Assembly: GCA_938028845.1 (NCBI GenBank)
Contig: CALIZJ010000004.1
Location: 1-54,668, forward strand
DNA length: 54,668 nucleotides
Reading direction: 5' to 3'
Origin: an uncultured Blautia sp.
Lineage (GTDB): Bacteria; Bacillota; Clostridia; Lachnospirales; Lachnospiraceae
Every line of letters starts with the position of its first letter. Position 1 is the first letter of the stretch. Below are positions 32,812 through 40,184 of the stretch, piece by piece. Position numbers and translations under genes: made by a program. The notes below the pieces were generated by a model, which saw only the letters and a program-made list of their open reading frames with translations, searched no databases and had not been told where the DNA came from.

Positions 32812-34185
32812 ATGAGATATCTGCTGAAAAATGGAACAGTAGTATCGGGAGACAGATCTGAAAAACTGGATGTTTTAATGGAAGATGAAAAAATAATCAA
32901 GGTGGAAAAAGGCATTGAAGATGAGAATGCCTATATGCTGGACGTATCCGGAAAACTGCTCTTTCCGGGATTTATCGATGCCCACACGCACTTCGACCTG
33001 GAAGTAGCGAATACAGTCACAGCAGATGATTTTGAGACAGGGACAAAGGCTGCCCTTTGCGGCGGGACCACCATGGTCATAGATTACGCTTCTCAGGACA
33101 AGGGGGGACATACCTTAAAGGAAGGTCTTGCAAAATGGCATGAGAAAGCGGACGGAAAATGTTCCTGCGATTATTCTTTCCATATGTCTATCGTAGAATG
33201 GAATGAGGAGACGGAAAAAGAGATCCAGGATATGCTCGATGAAGGGATTACCAGCTTTAAGCTTTACATGACGTATCCGGCCATGCTGGTAGATGACTGC
33301 GACCTGTATAAGATCCTGAAGAAGCTCAATGCATATGGCTGTTTTGCCGGAGTGCACTGTGAGAATGCAGGCATCATTGACGCTATGATAGAAGAAGCCA
33401 AGGCAGAGGGACGGCTGGGAGTAGAAAACCATCCTCTGGTACGCCCGGATGAGGTGGAGGCGGAGGCGGTTCACCGTCTTTTGGTTATTGCCAAGCAGGC
33501 GGGAGCACCGGTGATGGTGGTGCATCTGACCAATAAAAAAGCTTACCAGGAGATCCTGGATGCAAGGGCAAAAGGACAGGAAGTATATGCAGAGACCTGT
33601 CCACAGTATCTTCTTTTGGATGACAGCGTCTATGGGCTGCCGGATTTTGAAGGGGCGAAGTTTGTCTGCGCGCCTCCTTTACGAAAGAGAGAAGATCAGA
33701 GCTGTCTGTGGAACGCACTGGCAAAGGATGAGATCCAGACTGTGGCTACGGATCAGTGCAGCTTTACCTGGGAGCAGAAAAGACTGGGGGAAAAAGATTT
33801 TACGAAGATTCCGGGGGGCCTGCCGGGAGTGGAGACGAGAGGAACGCTTTTATATACCTACGGAGTAAGAGAGGGCAGGATCACCAGAGAGCAGATGTGC
33901 CGTCTTTTAAGCGAGAATGCGGCAAAGCTTTACGGCTTATACCCGAGAAAGGGAGTGATTGCACCGGGAAGCGATGGGGATATCGTGGTATTTGATCCGG
34001 AGAAAAGAAGCGTGATCTCCGCAAAGACCCATGCATACAACTCGGATAATAATCCTTTTGAAGGATTTGCCCTTCACGGAGGGATCGACAAGGTATTTCT
34101 TAGAGGAAACCTTGTGGTGGAAGAGGGAAAAGTGGTAAAAGAAAAGCTGGGAACCTATATTCACCGTGGAAAAAAACAAATATAA
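32812..34185 (+). CDS. hyuA: Dihydropyrimidinase / D-hydantoinase (YgeZ/HyuA counterpart)
   Basis: 457 residues from the ATG at 32812 (GAGAGGAGGAAC upstream). A cyclic-amidohydrolase fold: FIDAHTHFDLEV (HxH metal site, about 58-69), the carboxylated-Lys region TSFKLYMTYP (about 150; Lys bridges the two metals), AGVHCENAGI, VVHLTN, and VATDQCSFT with the catalytic Asp. It hydrolyses cyclic ureides such as hydantoins or dihydropyrimidines to N-carbamoyl amino acids. In the E. coli cluster the same position is filled by ygeZ, and it fits opening of an imidazole/hydantoin-type purine breakdown product here. A terminator follows. Confidence 0.93.
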   Translation: MRYLLKNGTVVSGDRSEKLDVLMEDEKIIKVEKGIEDENAYMLDVSGKLLFPGFIDAHTHFDLEVANTVTADDFETGTKAALCGGTTMVIDYASQDKGGHTLKEGLAKWHEKADGKCSCDYSFHMSIVEWNEETEKEIQDMLDEGITSFKLYMTYPAMLVDDCDLYKILKKLNAYGCFAGVHCENAGIIDAMIEEAKAEGRLGVENHPLVRPDEVEAEAVHRLLVIAKQAGAPVMVVHLTNKKAYQEILDARAKGQEVYAETCPQYLLLDDSVYGLPDFEGAKFVCAPPLRKREDQSCLWNALAKDEIQTVATDQCSFTWEQKRLGEKDFTKIPGGLPGVETRGTLLYTYGVREGRITREQMCRLLSENAAKLYGLYPRKGVIAPGSDGDIVVFDPEKRSVISAKTHAYNSDNNPFEGFALHGGIDKVFLRGNLVVEEGKVVKEKLGTYIHRGKKQI

Positions 34186-34204
34186 ATATAAGATAAGCGA
34201 TAAG

Positions 34205-34232
34205 AAAAGGTCCGGAATCCCCGGACCTTTTT
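34205..34232. terminator. Terminator after dihydropyrimidinase
   Basis: GGTCCGG and CCGGACC with a five-base loop, flanked by AAAA and TTTTT, acting for both convergent genes. Confidence 0.88.
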
Positions 34233-34271
34233 CTTACTGCTTTAGCAGGATGCAGCTTGTCTCACTGTACT

Positions 34272-35492
34272 TTATAAGTCAATGGAAATATGCTGTTCTT
34301 CAATGTGATGCTTGTTGGCATAACCGGTAAGCATCAAGGTCAGCGCCCCGTCTCCGGTTACATTGCACGCTGTGCCAAAGCTGTCCTGAAGGGCAAAGAT
34401 GGTAAGCATAAGCGCGGTGCCGGCATCGTCAAACTTCAGAACGCCAGTGATGATTCCCAGGGAAGCCATGACTGTACCTCCGGGAACACCGGGAGCACCG
34501 ATGGCGAAAACGCCAAGAAGAAGGCAGAAAAGTATCATGCTTCCCAGTGTGGGGATAGAGCCGTATAAAATTTTAGAGACGGTCATGCAGAAAAAGACTT
34601 CTGTAAGGACTGATCCGCACAGATGGATATTGGCAAACAGCGGAACTGCGAACTGAACCATATCTTTACGCAGGGGTTTGGCCTTGTTTGCGCACTGGAG
34701 CGCTACGGCAAGGGTAGCGGCGGAGGACATGGTGCCGATAGCGGTAAGATAGGCCGGACCATAGTGTTTTACTACCTCCAGAGGATTCTCCCTGGAATAT
34801 ATGCCGGCGATCACATACAAAAGAGCCATCCAGATGTAATGTCCGATCAGGACGATCACGATGACCTGCAAAAATACAGGAAGCTGCTTGGTAATAGAAC
34901 CTTCGTATGCAAGACCGCAAAAAGTTGTTCCAATAAAAAGGGGAAGCAGCGGAATGATGATCTTGGAAACAAGAGAGAGGACGATCTTCTGAAATTCGTC
35001 CAGGATACCCATTGTCAGTTTGGCTTTGTTCCAAGTGGCAGCCAGACCCAGCATAATGGAGAATACAAGAGCGCTCATAACAGACATGATCTGTGGGATC
35101 TCAAGTTCAAAAACTACTTCCGGGAGTACTTTTAAGCCTTCCACTTCTGTGACAATGGACAGGTGCGGGATCAGCACATATCCTGCCGCCATGGAAAAAA
35201 AGGCGGCTCCAATAGAAGAAACATATGCCAGTGCGATGGCGATCGCCAGCATACGGGAAGCGCTGTTTCCAAGTTTTGTAATGGAAGGCGCAATGAAACC
35301 GATGATGATCAAAGGAACACAAAAATTAATCACCTGTCCGAGAATATATTTTAAGGTTACGACAATGTTTAAAATTGCAGTTGTAAAAGCGGAACCATCA
35401 GTGGAATTTAATATGAGGCCAATGATGATTCCAAGAATAACGCCCACCAAAAGCTTAAAGGGCAGGCTTTTAAATATGCTGTTTTTTTTCAT
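34272..35492 (-). CDS. Dicarboxylate/amino acid:cation symporter (DAACS family)
   Basis: 406 residues with about eight membrane helices plus re-entrant loops, beginning SLPFKLLVGVILGIIIGLIL. The family's Ser-rich and Asn/Asp regions are seen in GTMSSAATLAVALQCAN, PGVPGGTVMASLG and TACNVTGDGALTLMLTGY. DAACS proteins take up glutamate, aspartate, serine/threonine, cystine or succinate with Na+ or H+. It lies 52 bp downstream of the cysteine-desulfidase-like gene on the same strand, so uptake of cysteine or serine for that enzyme is a reasonable guess. Ribosome binding site GGAGG. Confidence 0.88.
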   Translation of the reverse strand: MKKNSIFKSLPFKLLVGVILGIIIGLILNSTDGSAFTTAILNIVVTLKYILGQVINFCVPLIIIGFIAPSITKLGNSASRMLAIAIALAYVSSIGAAFFSMAAGYVLIPHLSIVTEVEGLKVLPEVVFELEIPQIMSVMSALVFSIMLGLAATWNKAKLTMGILDEFQKIVLSLVSKIIIPLLPLFIGTTFCGLAYEGSITKQLPVFLQVIVIVLIGHYIWMALLYVIAGIYSRENPLEVVKHYGPAYLTAIGTMSSAATLAVALQCANKAKPLRKDMVQFAVPLFANIHLCGSVLTEVFFCMTVSKILYGSIPTLGSMILFCLLLGVFAIGAPGVPGGTVMASLGIITGVLKFDDAGTALMLTIFALQDSFGTACNVTGDGALTLMLTGYANKHHIEEQHISIDL

Positions 35493-35544
35493 TTTTATGA
35501 AACTCCTCCTTTTACTGTATGGTAAATTTAGAAGATAAGATCCG

Positions 35545-36837
35545 TTAACAATCCTGGTTTATGTTTACCCGGTCGATCATGATATTAAGTATTTCCGTAT
35601 CTGTGGAACGCATACCTACCCGGCCTATGTACCCCATGCTTTTTATAGTTTCCTCAACATTTCCTTTTATTATGCCTTCACCTGGAAGAAAGCTTTTATT
35701 CTGGATACTTAAATGAAATGCCATCAAAGCAGCATCCACAGAGGAGGCAATCTTAGCCGCGCAGGAGGGCTTGGCTCCATCGCAGACAATGCCGCCTACA
35801 TTTCCCAGGGTATTGATAATAGTGAGGGATACCTGATGATAATTTCCTCCATACATATAGGTGATCCCGGCACCTGCGCCGCAGGCTGCGCTTACAGCGC
35901 CGCAGTAGGCGGAAAGGCTGCCTATGTAGTATTTCTGGTGGATGGCGATCAGGTTGCTTACCACCAGGGAACGATAGAGTTTTTCCCGTGATACTTCCCA
36001 TTCTTCTGCGTAGACGATAACCGGAAGAGAGACGGTGATGCCCTGGTTTCCGCTTCCGGAATTAATGACTACAGGTAAAGAACAGCCGCCCATCCTTGCG
36101 TCGCTGCCCGCTGCCGCCCGGGCACAGGCACGGGTGGTGGCGCTTTTTCCCCATACGTGCATCAGCGTTTTTCCAATCTGCGCGCCATAGTTGTTATCCA
36201 GGCCTTCCTGGGAAATTGCAGAATTCAGGTTTATCTGGCGTTCGATCACTTCTTTGATGTCTGCTATTTTTACACAGTCCGCGAAATCCAGGATATCCTT
36301 GACGGTGAGGAGAGATTTGTCCACACCGGGACTGGCTTCTTCCTCTTTTTCCGGCTGTTCAAAAATTACATTTCCGTCCTTTTCAATCTTGGTAATATTG
36401 GTGTGATGGTTCACGATAGTGACCGCTGCGTAGTGCTCCCCTTTATAGACTTTTGCAGAAATAAATAGATTTGCAACTCCGTCCACAAGGGTGCAGGAAC
36501 AGAATTTTTTTTCTATAAGCTCTTTTGTTTTCTGAATATCTTCTTCGCTGATATTTTCCAGAACTTCAAGGGCTTTATCCGCGTTGCCTCCTACGATTCC
36601 CAAAACTGCGGCCACATCAATTCCTTTCAGTCCGCCGGAATTTGGCACGGTTACTCCTTTTACATTTTTTATGATATTTCCGCTGCAGCTAATTTCTGCG
36701 GCGTCGGGAAAACAGCCAAGAACCTGCCTTGCCTTGGCGGCAGCGTATGCGATGGCAATGGGTTCTGTACAACCCAGCGCTGGGACAAGTTCTTGTTTTA
36801 GAATATTCAGATAATTTTTGTATAGTGCAGAATCCAT
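35545..36837 (-). CDS. L-cysteine desulfidase / UPF0597 (CyuA-type) protein
   Basis: 430 residues. The family start is ELVPALGCTEPIAIAYAAAK (Cys in GCTEP). Later blocks are VNSGSGNQGITVSLPV-like (VINSGSGNQGITVSLPVIVY), SAYCGAVSAACGAGAGITYM (two Cys) and GGIVCDGAKPSCAAKIASS (two Cys), the expected ligands of a [4Fe-4S] cluster. CyuA relatives split cysteine to pyruvate, sulfide and ammonia; some members may act on serine instead. It is divergent from an XdhC-like chaperone that needs a sulfur/selenium donor chain, so sulfide or reducing-equivalent supply for Mo-cofactor sulfuration is possible. Confidence 0.87.
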   Translation of the reverse strand: MDSALYKNYLNILKQELVPALGCTEPIAIAYAAAKARQVLGCFPDAAEISCSGNIIKNVKGVTVPNSGGLKGIDVAAVLGIVGGNADKALEVLENISEEDIQKTKELIEKKFCSCTLVDGVANLFISAKVYKGEHYAAVTIVNHHTNITKIEKDGNVIFEQPEKEEEASPGVDKSLLTVKDILDFADCVKIADIKEVIERQINLNSAISQEGLDNNYGAQIGKTLMHVWGKSATTRACARAAAGSDARMGGCSLPVVINSGSGNQGITVSLPVIVYAEEWEVSREKLYRSLVVSNLIAIHQKYYIGSLSAYCGAVSAACGAGAGITYMYGGNYHQVSLTIINTLGNVGGIVCDGAKPSCAAKIASSVDAALMAFHLSIQNKSFLPGEGIIKGNVEETIKSMGYIGRVGMRSTDTEILNIMIDRVNINQDC

Positions 36838-36866
36838 CTTTCTACCTCCTCACAATATATGCGAAT

Positions 36867-36937
36867 ATTATAATATGCACCGAAAAAAACCACAATATTT
36901 AATTATTGTTTACAATAAAAAAAAACTCTGTTATGCT
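36867..36937. promoter_or_regulatory. Divergent promoters cyuA-like / XdhC-like gene
   Basis: Minus strand: TTGTGG (36895-36890), 17 bp, perfect TATAAT (36872-36867). Plus strand: TTTACA (36909-36914), 17 bp, TATGCT (36932-36937). The two -35 boxes are only about 13 bp apart. Confidence 0.65.
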
Positions 36938-36975
36938 AAGGTTAAAACGGTAAGAAAGCCGGAAGGAGGTACCCT

Positions 36976-37971
36976 ATGTACAGAGAAATATACGAATTGC
37001 TTGGGAAAAATGGAAGAGTAAAATCTGCGGTCATTGTAAAGGGCGAGGGAATGGGGAGCAGATGCATTTTTTCAGAGGGCAGGTGCATTTCTGTCAATGG
37101 GAGCGGTACTGATTGGAGTAAATATGAGAGCGCGATCAGGGATACTTCGGATACCCGGGTGCTCTCTTTTGGGGATACGGATATTTTTGTAGAGATTTAT
37201 CTTAAAAACCCCCGCCTTGTGATCCTTGGTGCAGGGCATGTTTCCCAGCCGGTGGCGCATATAGGAAAGCTGCTGGGATTCCATGTGACTGTGATGGATG
37301 ACAGGGAGGGCTTTCTGAACCGGGAGCGGTTTCCTGATGCGGATGAACTGGTGCTGGGAAGCTTTGGAGAACTTTCAGAAAAAATCCCTCCCTATGAAAA
37401 CGCGTATTATGTGGTGATCACCAGAGGACATATGGGAGATACCGTTTGTGCCAGACAGATTTTAAAAAGGCCCTATGCCTATTTTGGCATGATCGGAAGC
37501 AAAAATAAAGTAAGGCTTACCAGGGAGAAGCTTCTGGGAGAGGGATTTTCAGAGGAAGCCCTGGATACCGTCTATTCCCCCATAGGCCTTCCCATAGGCG
37601 GACAGCTTCCGGAAGAGATTGCCGTCAGTATCCTTGCCCAGATCATCCAGGTGAAAAATAAAAATTACACGGCCTTTACAGATGAGAGAGTAGCCGAGGC
37701 AGTTTGCCGGGGGACTTGCGGCGTAATGGCGACGATCATAAAAAAGTCCGGCTCTTCTCCCAGAGGCGCGGGCAGTAAAATGCTGATCGGCACAGACGGA
37801 ACCTGCTATGGAAGCATCGGCGGCGGGACAGTAGAGTATGAGGCTCAAAAAGAAGGGCAAAAGGTTGACACTGTGCAAATACGGAATTATAATCTGTCCA
37901 TAAACGATGACAAAAATCTGGGTATGATCTGCGGGGGAAGTGTGGAAGTTTTGTTTGAACGGGTATTTTAA
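36976..37971 (+). CDS. XdhC/CoxI-family molybdenum hydroxylase accessory protein
   Basis: 331 residues. A Rossmann domain (about 78-225) has RLVILGAGHVSQPVAHIGKL, VVITRGHMGDTVCARQIL and YFGMIGSKNKVRL. The conserved XdhC_CoxI block, TIIKKSGSSPRGAGSKMLIG, SIGGGTVEYEA and GMICGGSVEVLFE, lies at the C-terminus (about 250-331). In ordinary XdhC that block precedes the Rossmann domain, so the order here is rearranged. XdhC proteins bind Mo cofactor and pass it, after sulfuration, to xanthine dehydrogenase-type enzymes. It is therefore expected to serve XdhD and/or XdhA. Ribosome binding site GGAAGGAGG. Confidence 0.9.
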   Translation: MYREIYELLGKNGRVKSAVIVKGEGMGSRCIFSEGRCISVNGSGTDWSKYESAIRDTSDTRVLSFGDTDIFVEIYLKNPRLVILGAGHVSQPVAHIGKLLGFHVTVMDDREGFLNRERFPDADELVLGSFGELSEKIPPYENAYYVVITRGHMGDTVCARQILKRPYAYFGMIGSKNKVRLTREKLLGEGFSEEALDTVYSPIGLPIGGQLPEEIAVSILAQIIQVKNKNYTAFTDERVAEAVCRGTCGVMATIIKKSGSSPRGAGSKMLIGTDGTCYGSIGGGTVEYEAQKEGQKVDTVQIRNYNLSINDDKNLGMICGGSVEVLFERVF

Positions 37972-38003
37972 GAGAGACCGCGTGAATTTTACCCGGATCA
38001 GCG

Positions 38004-38026
38004 AAGCGGACTTGGGATATCCGCTT
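38004..38026 (+). other. Intercistronic hairpin before cysteine hydrolase
   Basis: AAGCGGA and TCCGCTT form a 7-bp stem with a nine-base loop in the 94-bp gap between the XdhC-like gene and the next start; no T-run follows. Confidence 0.5.
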
Positions 38027-38065
38027 GACGGACAGGTAAAAAAGCAGCCCTGTAAGGAGGAAAAA

Positions 38066-38581
38066 ATGGAATATTTGATTGTGGTGGATATGCAGAAAGA
38101 TTTTGTAGACGGAGTATTGGGAACGAAGATGGCGCAGGAGATCGTTCCCGCAGCAGAGGCGAAGATAGCAGGCTTTCAGGGAAAGGTCCTCTTTACCAGG
38201 GACACCCATCAGAAAGACTATATGGACACCCAGGAGGGAAAAAATCTTCCGGTACCCCATTGTATAAAAGGAAGCGAAGGATGGGAGATCATCCCAAAGC
38301 TTCGTAAATACTGCAAAGAGCCGCCGGTGGACAAACCGTCCTTTGGAAGTATGGAGCTGGCACAGCGGCTTCTCGGGGAAAAAGAAAAGGTGGATTCGGT
38401 TACTCTGATCGGCGTATGTACGGATATCTGCGTGATCTCCAATGCCATGCTTATAAAAGCGGCGCTTCCGGAGGTCCCTGTGTATGTGGATGCAGCCTGC
38501 TGTGCGGGAGTGACAAAAGAAAGCCATGAAACAGCTTTGAAAGCTATGAAAGCGTGTCAGATCTACGTGATTAATGAATAA
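38066..38581 (+). CDS. Cysteine hydrolase, isochorismatase/nicotinamidase-like
   Basis: 171 residues from the ATG at 38066 with TAAGGAGG; the longer frame reaches into the previous gene. The catalytic triad positions are visible: Asp in IVVDMQKDF (residue 8), a Lys in DKPSFG, and Cys in IGVCTDICVISNAM (about 118-120). FTRDTHQKDY and CIKGSEGWEI resemble nicotinamidases. It could hydrolyse nicotinamide, or an N-carbamoyl/ureido amide as some relatives do; its place just after the Mo-cofactor chaperone and near the hydantoinase makes the latter worth considering. Confidence 0.85.
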   Translation: MEYLIVVDMQKDFVDGVLGTKMAQEIVPAAEAKIAGFQGKVLFTRDTHQKDYMDTQEGKNLPVPHCIKGSEGWEIIPKLRKYCKEPPVDKPSFGSMELAQRLLGEKEKVDSVTLIGVCTDICVISNAMLIKAALPEVPVYVDAACCAGVTKESHETALKAMKACQIYVINE

Positions 38582-38618
38582 GCTTTTTTGCTGTAAAATG
38601 AAAGGTGTACATTGAACC

Positions 38619-38650
38619 GGGGACAGGTAAATTTTACTTGTCCCCTTTTC
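38619..38650 (+). terminator. Terminator after cysteine hydrolase
   Basis: GGGGACAGGTAAA and TTTACTTGTCCCC make a 13-bp stem (one G-T pair) followed by TTTTC. Its 3' arm overlaps the -35 box of the next unit. Confidence 0.85.
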
Positions 38651-38666
38651 TAAATAGTGATATGAT
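38638..38666 (+). promoter_or_regulatory. Promoter of the hydrogenase-maturation unit
   Basis: TTGTCC, 17-bp spacer, TATGAT, followed by a further TAATAG. Transcription would start near 38673, about 200 bp before the first coding start. Confidence 0.5.
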
Positions 38667-38672
38667 AATAGA

Positions 38673-38814
38673 AATTGTACCGGACTTTTAAGGAGATACC
38701 TGAAAAGAATGGGCAGCCAGGATTTTATAGATGTATAGGGATTCTGCGGACGTACTTTACGTTCGCGGGCTTTTGCAGTATACGTTTTTGGTGCCCTCTT
38801 TGGGCGCCTTTTTT
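38673..38814 (+). ncRNA. Structured leader RNA with intrinsic terminator, upstream of TM1266-hydE-hydG
   Basis: About 140 nt between promoter and genes. It contains a 7-bp stem GCGGACG/CGTTCGC (38746-38766), enclosed by CTGC/GCAG, and ends in a strong terminator GGTGCCC/GGGCGCC plus T6 (38790-38814). GGGCA at 38711 could pair with TGCCC of the terminator, giving an alternative antiterminated fold. I do not recognise it as any known riboswitch class (checked by eye against cobalamin, SAM, lysine, glycine, purine, ZTP, fluoride, NiCo and THF). It could be an attenuator or a small RNA. Confidence 0.5.
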
Positions 38815-38871
38815 GTTTAGTATAAACATTTTGTGCAGTGCCTGGTTCCGGTAAGAAAAAGGAGGTATGCC

Positions 38872-39132
38872 ATGGAAACAAGGATTGCGGTGATTGCTAT
38901 TATAGTAGAAGACCGGGGGCGGAGTGAAGAAATCAATCAGCTTTTGCATGAATACGCCCAGTACATAGTTGGAAGGATGGGGGTACCCTATCGGGAGAAA
39001 CAGCTTTCCATTATCAGTGTGATCTTAGACGCACCCCAGGAGAAAATAAGCGCCCTTTCCGGAAAACTGGGAATGGTGCCGGGAATCTCAAGCAAAACAC
39101 TGTATTCTAAACTTCCGGAGAAGAGCCTATGA
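38872..39132 (+). CDS. TM1266-type iron-only hydrogenase system regulator
   Basis: 86 residues from the ATG at 38872 (AAAGGAGGTATGCC). It is an ACT-like small domain: RIAVIAIIVEDRGRSEEINQ, YIVGRMGVPY, SIISVILDAPQEKISALSGK and PGISSKTLYSKL. Members of this family are commonly encoded next to hydE/hydG and are presumed to be regulators of [FeFe]-hydrogenase assembly; the ligand is unknown. Its stop overlaps the hydE start (ATGA), so it is co-translated with hydE. Confidence 0.9.
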   Translation: METRIAVIAIIVEDRGRSEEINQLLHEYAQYIVGRMGVPYREKQLSIISVILDAPQEKISALSGKLGMVPGISSKTLYSKLPEKSL

Positions 39133-40166
39133 AAGAGCTGGTAGATAAACTTTATGAAGAACAGACGCTTTCCGGGGAAGAGTTTTTCCGGCTTTTGTCA
39201 GAAAGGACAAAGGAAACGGAAATCTATGCCAGAGAACTTGGAAACCGGGTGCGTAAGGAAAATTATGGAAATGCCGTTTTTATCCGGGGGCTTATTGAAT
39301 TTACAAACTATTGCAGGAACGACTGCTATTACTGCGGGATCAGAAGAAGCAATAAAAATGCAGGAAGATACCGCCTTTCTCCAAAAGAAATCTTATCCTG
39401 CGCGGATGAGGGATACAAACTGGGATTTCGTACCTTTGTCCTTCAGGGAGGAGAGGACGGCTATTTTACAAAAGAACGGATGGTAAACCTCATCCGTACC
39501 ATAAAAGAGAAATATCCGGACTGTGCGCTGACTTTATCCATAGGGGAGAAGCCTTTTTTAGAGTACCAGGCCTACAGAGAGGCCGGGGCGGACCGTTACC
39601 TCCTCCGTCATGAAACGGCGGATGAGGAGCATTACAGGATTCTCCATCCAGGGGAACTTTCGCTGACCAACAGAAAGGAATGTCTGAAAAACCTGAAGAA
39701 ACTTGGATTTCAGACAGGTGCAGGTTTTATGGTGGGCTCTCCGGGGCAGACGGTGAAAACCCTTGTAAAGGATTTTTTATTTTTAAAGGAGCTCCAGCCG
39801 GAAATGGTAGGAATCGGCCCTTTTATACCCCATAAAGACACGCCTTTCCGGGAAAAAAGGGCAGGTACCCTTGGGGATACGCTGTTTTATCTTGCGCTGA
39901 TCCGGCTCATGCTTCCGAAGGTACTGCTTCCGGCCACCACTGCCCTTGGAACGATCCACCCTCTGGGAAGGGAATTGGGAATCTGTTCCGGAGCCAATGT
40001 GGTAATGCCGAATTTATCACCTGTTCTGGTGAGAAAAAAATATATGCTCTATGACAATAAGATCTGTACCGGAGAGGAAGCTGCGGAAGGAATAGAAGAC
40101 TTAAAAAGACGAATGGAAAAAATTGGCTGCCAGGTGGTAACAGACCGGGGCGATTACAAGGGATAA
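39129..40166 (+). CDS. hydE: [FeFe]-hydrogenase H-cluster radical SAM maturase HydE
   Basis: 345 residues. The radical SAM CX3CX2C motif is TNYCRNDCYYCGIRR (about 58-72). Further family features are FRTFVLQGGEDGYFT, TLSIGEKPFLEYQAYREAGA and GFMVGSPGQTVKTLVKD. HydE helps build the dithiolate-bridged diiron subcluster of [FeFe] hydrogenase. It is in an operon with hydG and the TM1266 protein; hydF and the hydrogenase are not in the window. Confidence 0.95.
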   Translation: MKELVDKLYEEQTLSGEEFFRLLSERTKETEIYARELGNRVRKENYGNAVFIRGLIEFTNYCRNDCYYCGIRRSNKNAGRYRLSPKEILSCADEGYKLGFRTFVLQGGEDGYFTKERMVNLIRTIKEKYPDCALTLSIGEKPFLEYQAYREAGADRYLLRHETADEEHYRILHPGELSLTNRKECLKNLKKLGFQTGAGFMVGSPGQTVKTLVKDFLFLKELQPEMVGIGPFIPHKDTPFREKRAGTLGDTLFYLALIRLMLPKVLLPATTALGTIHPLGRELGICSGANVVMPNLSPVLVRKKYMLYDNKICTGEEAAEGIEDLKRRMEKIGCQVVTDRGDYKG

Positions 40167-40184
40167 GAAAGAGAGGAAAAAATT

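Noticed and set aside
38673..38814. Known riboswitch (NiCo, SAM, purine, ZTP, fluoride) or SRP RNA
   Set aside because: The conserved cores of those families are not present; it is listed as an unidentified leader.
37736..38881. Long minus-strand open frame of 381 codons opposite the XdhC-like and cysteine hydrolase genes
   Set aside because: It is the shadow of two recognisable plus-strand genes and crosses a terminator and a promoter; composition (His/Phe/Arg rich) is unlike a real protein.
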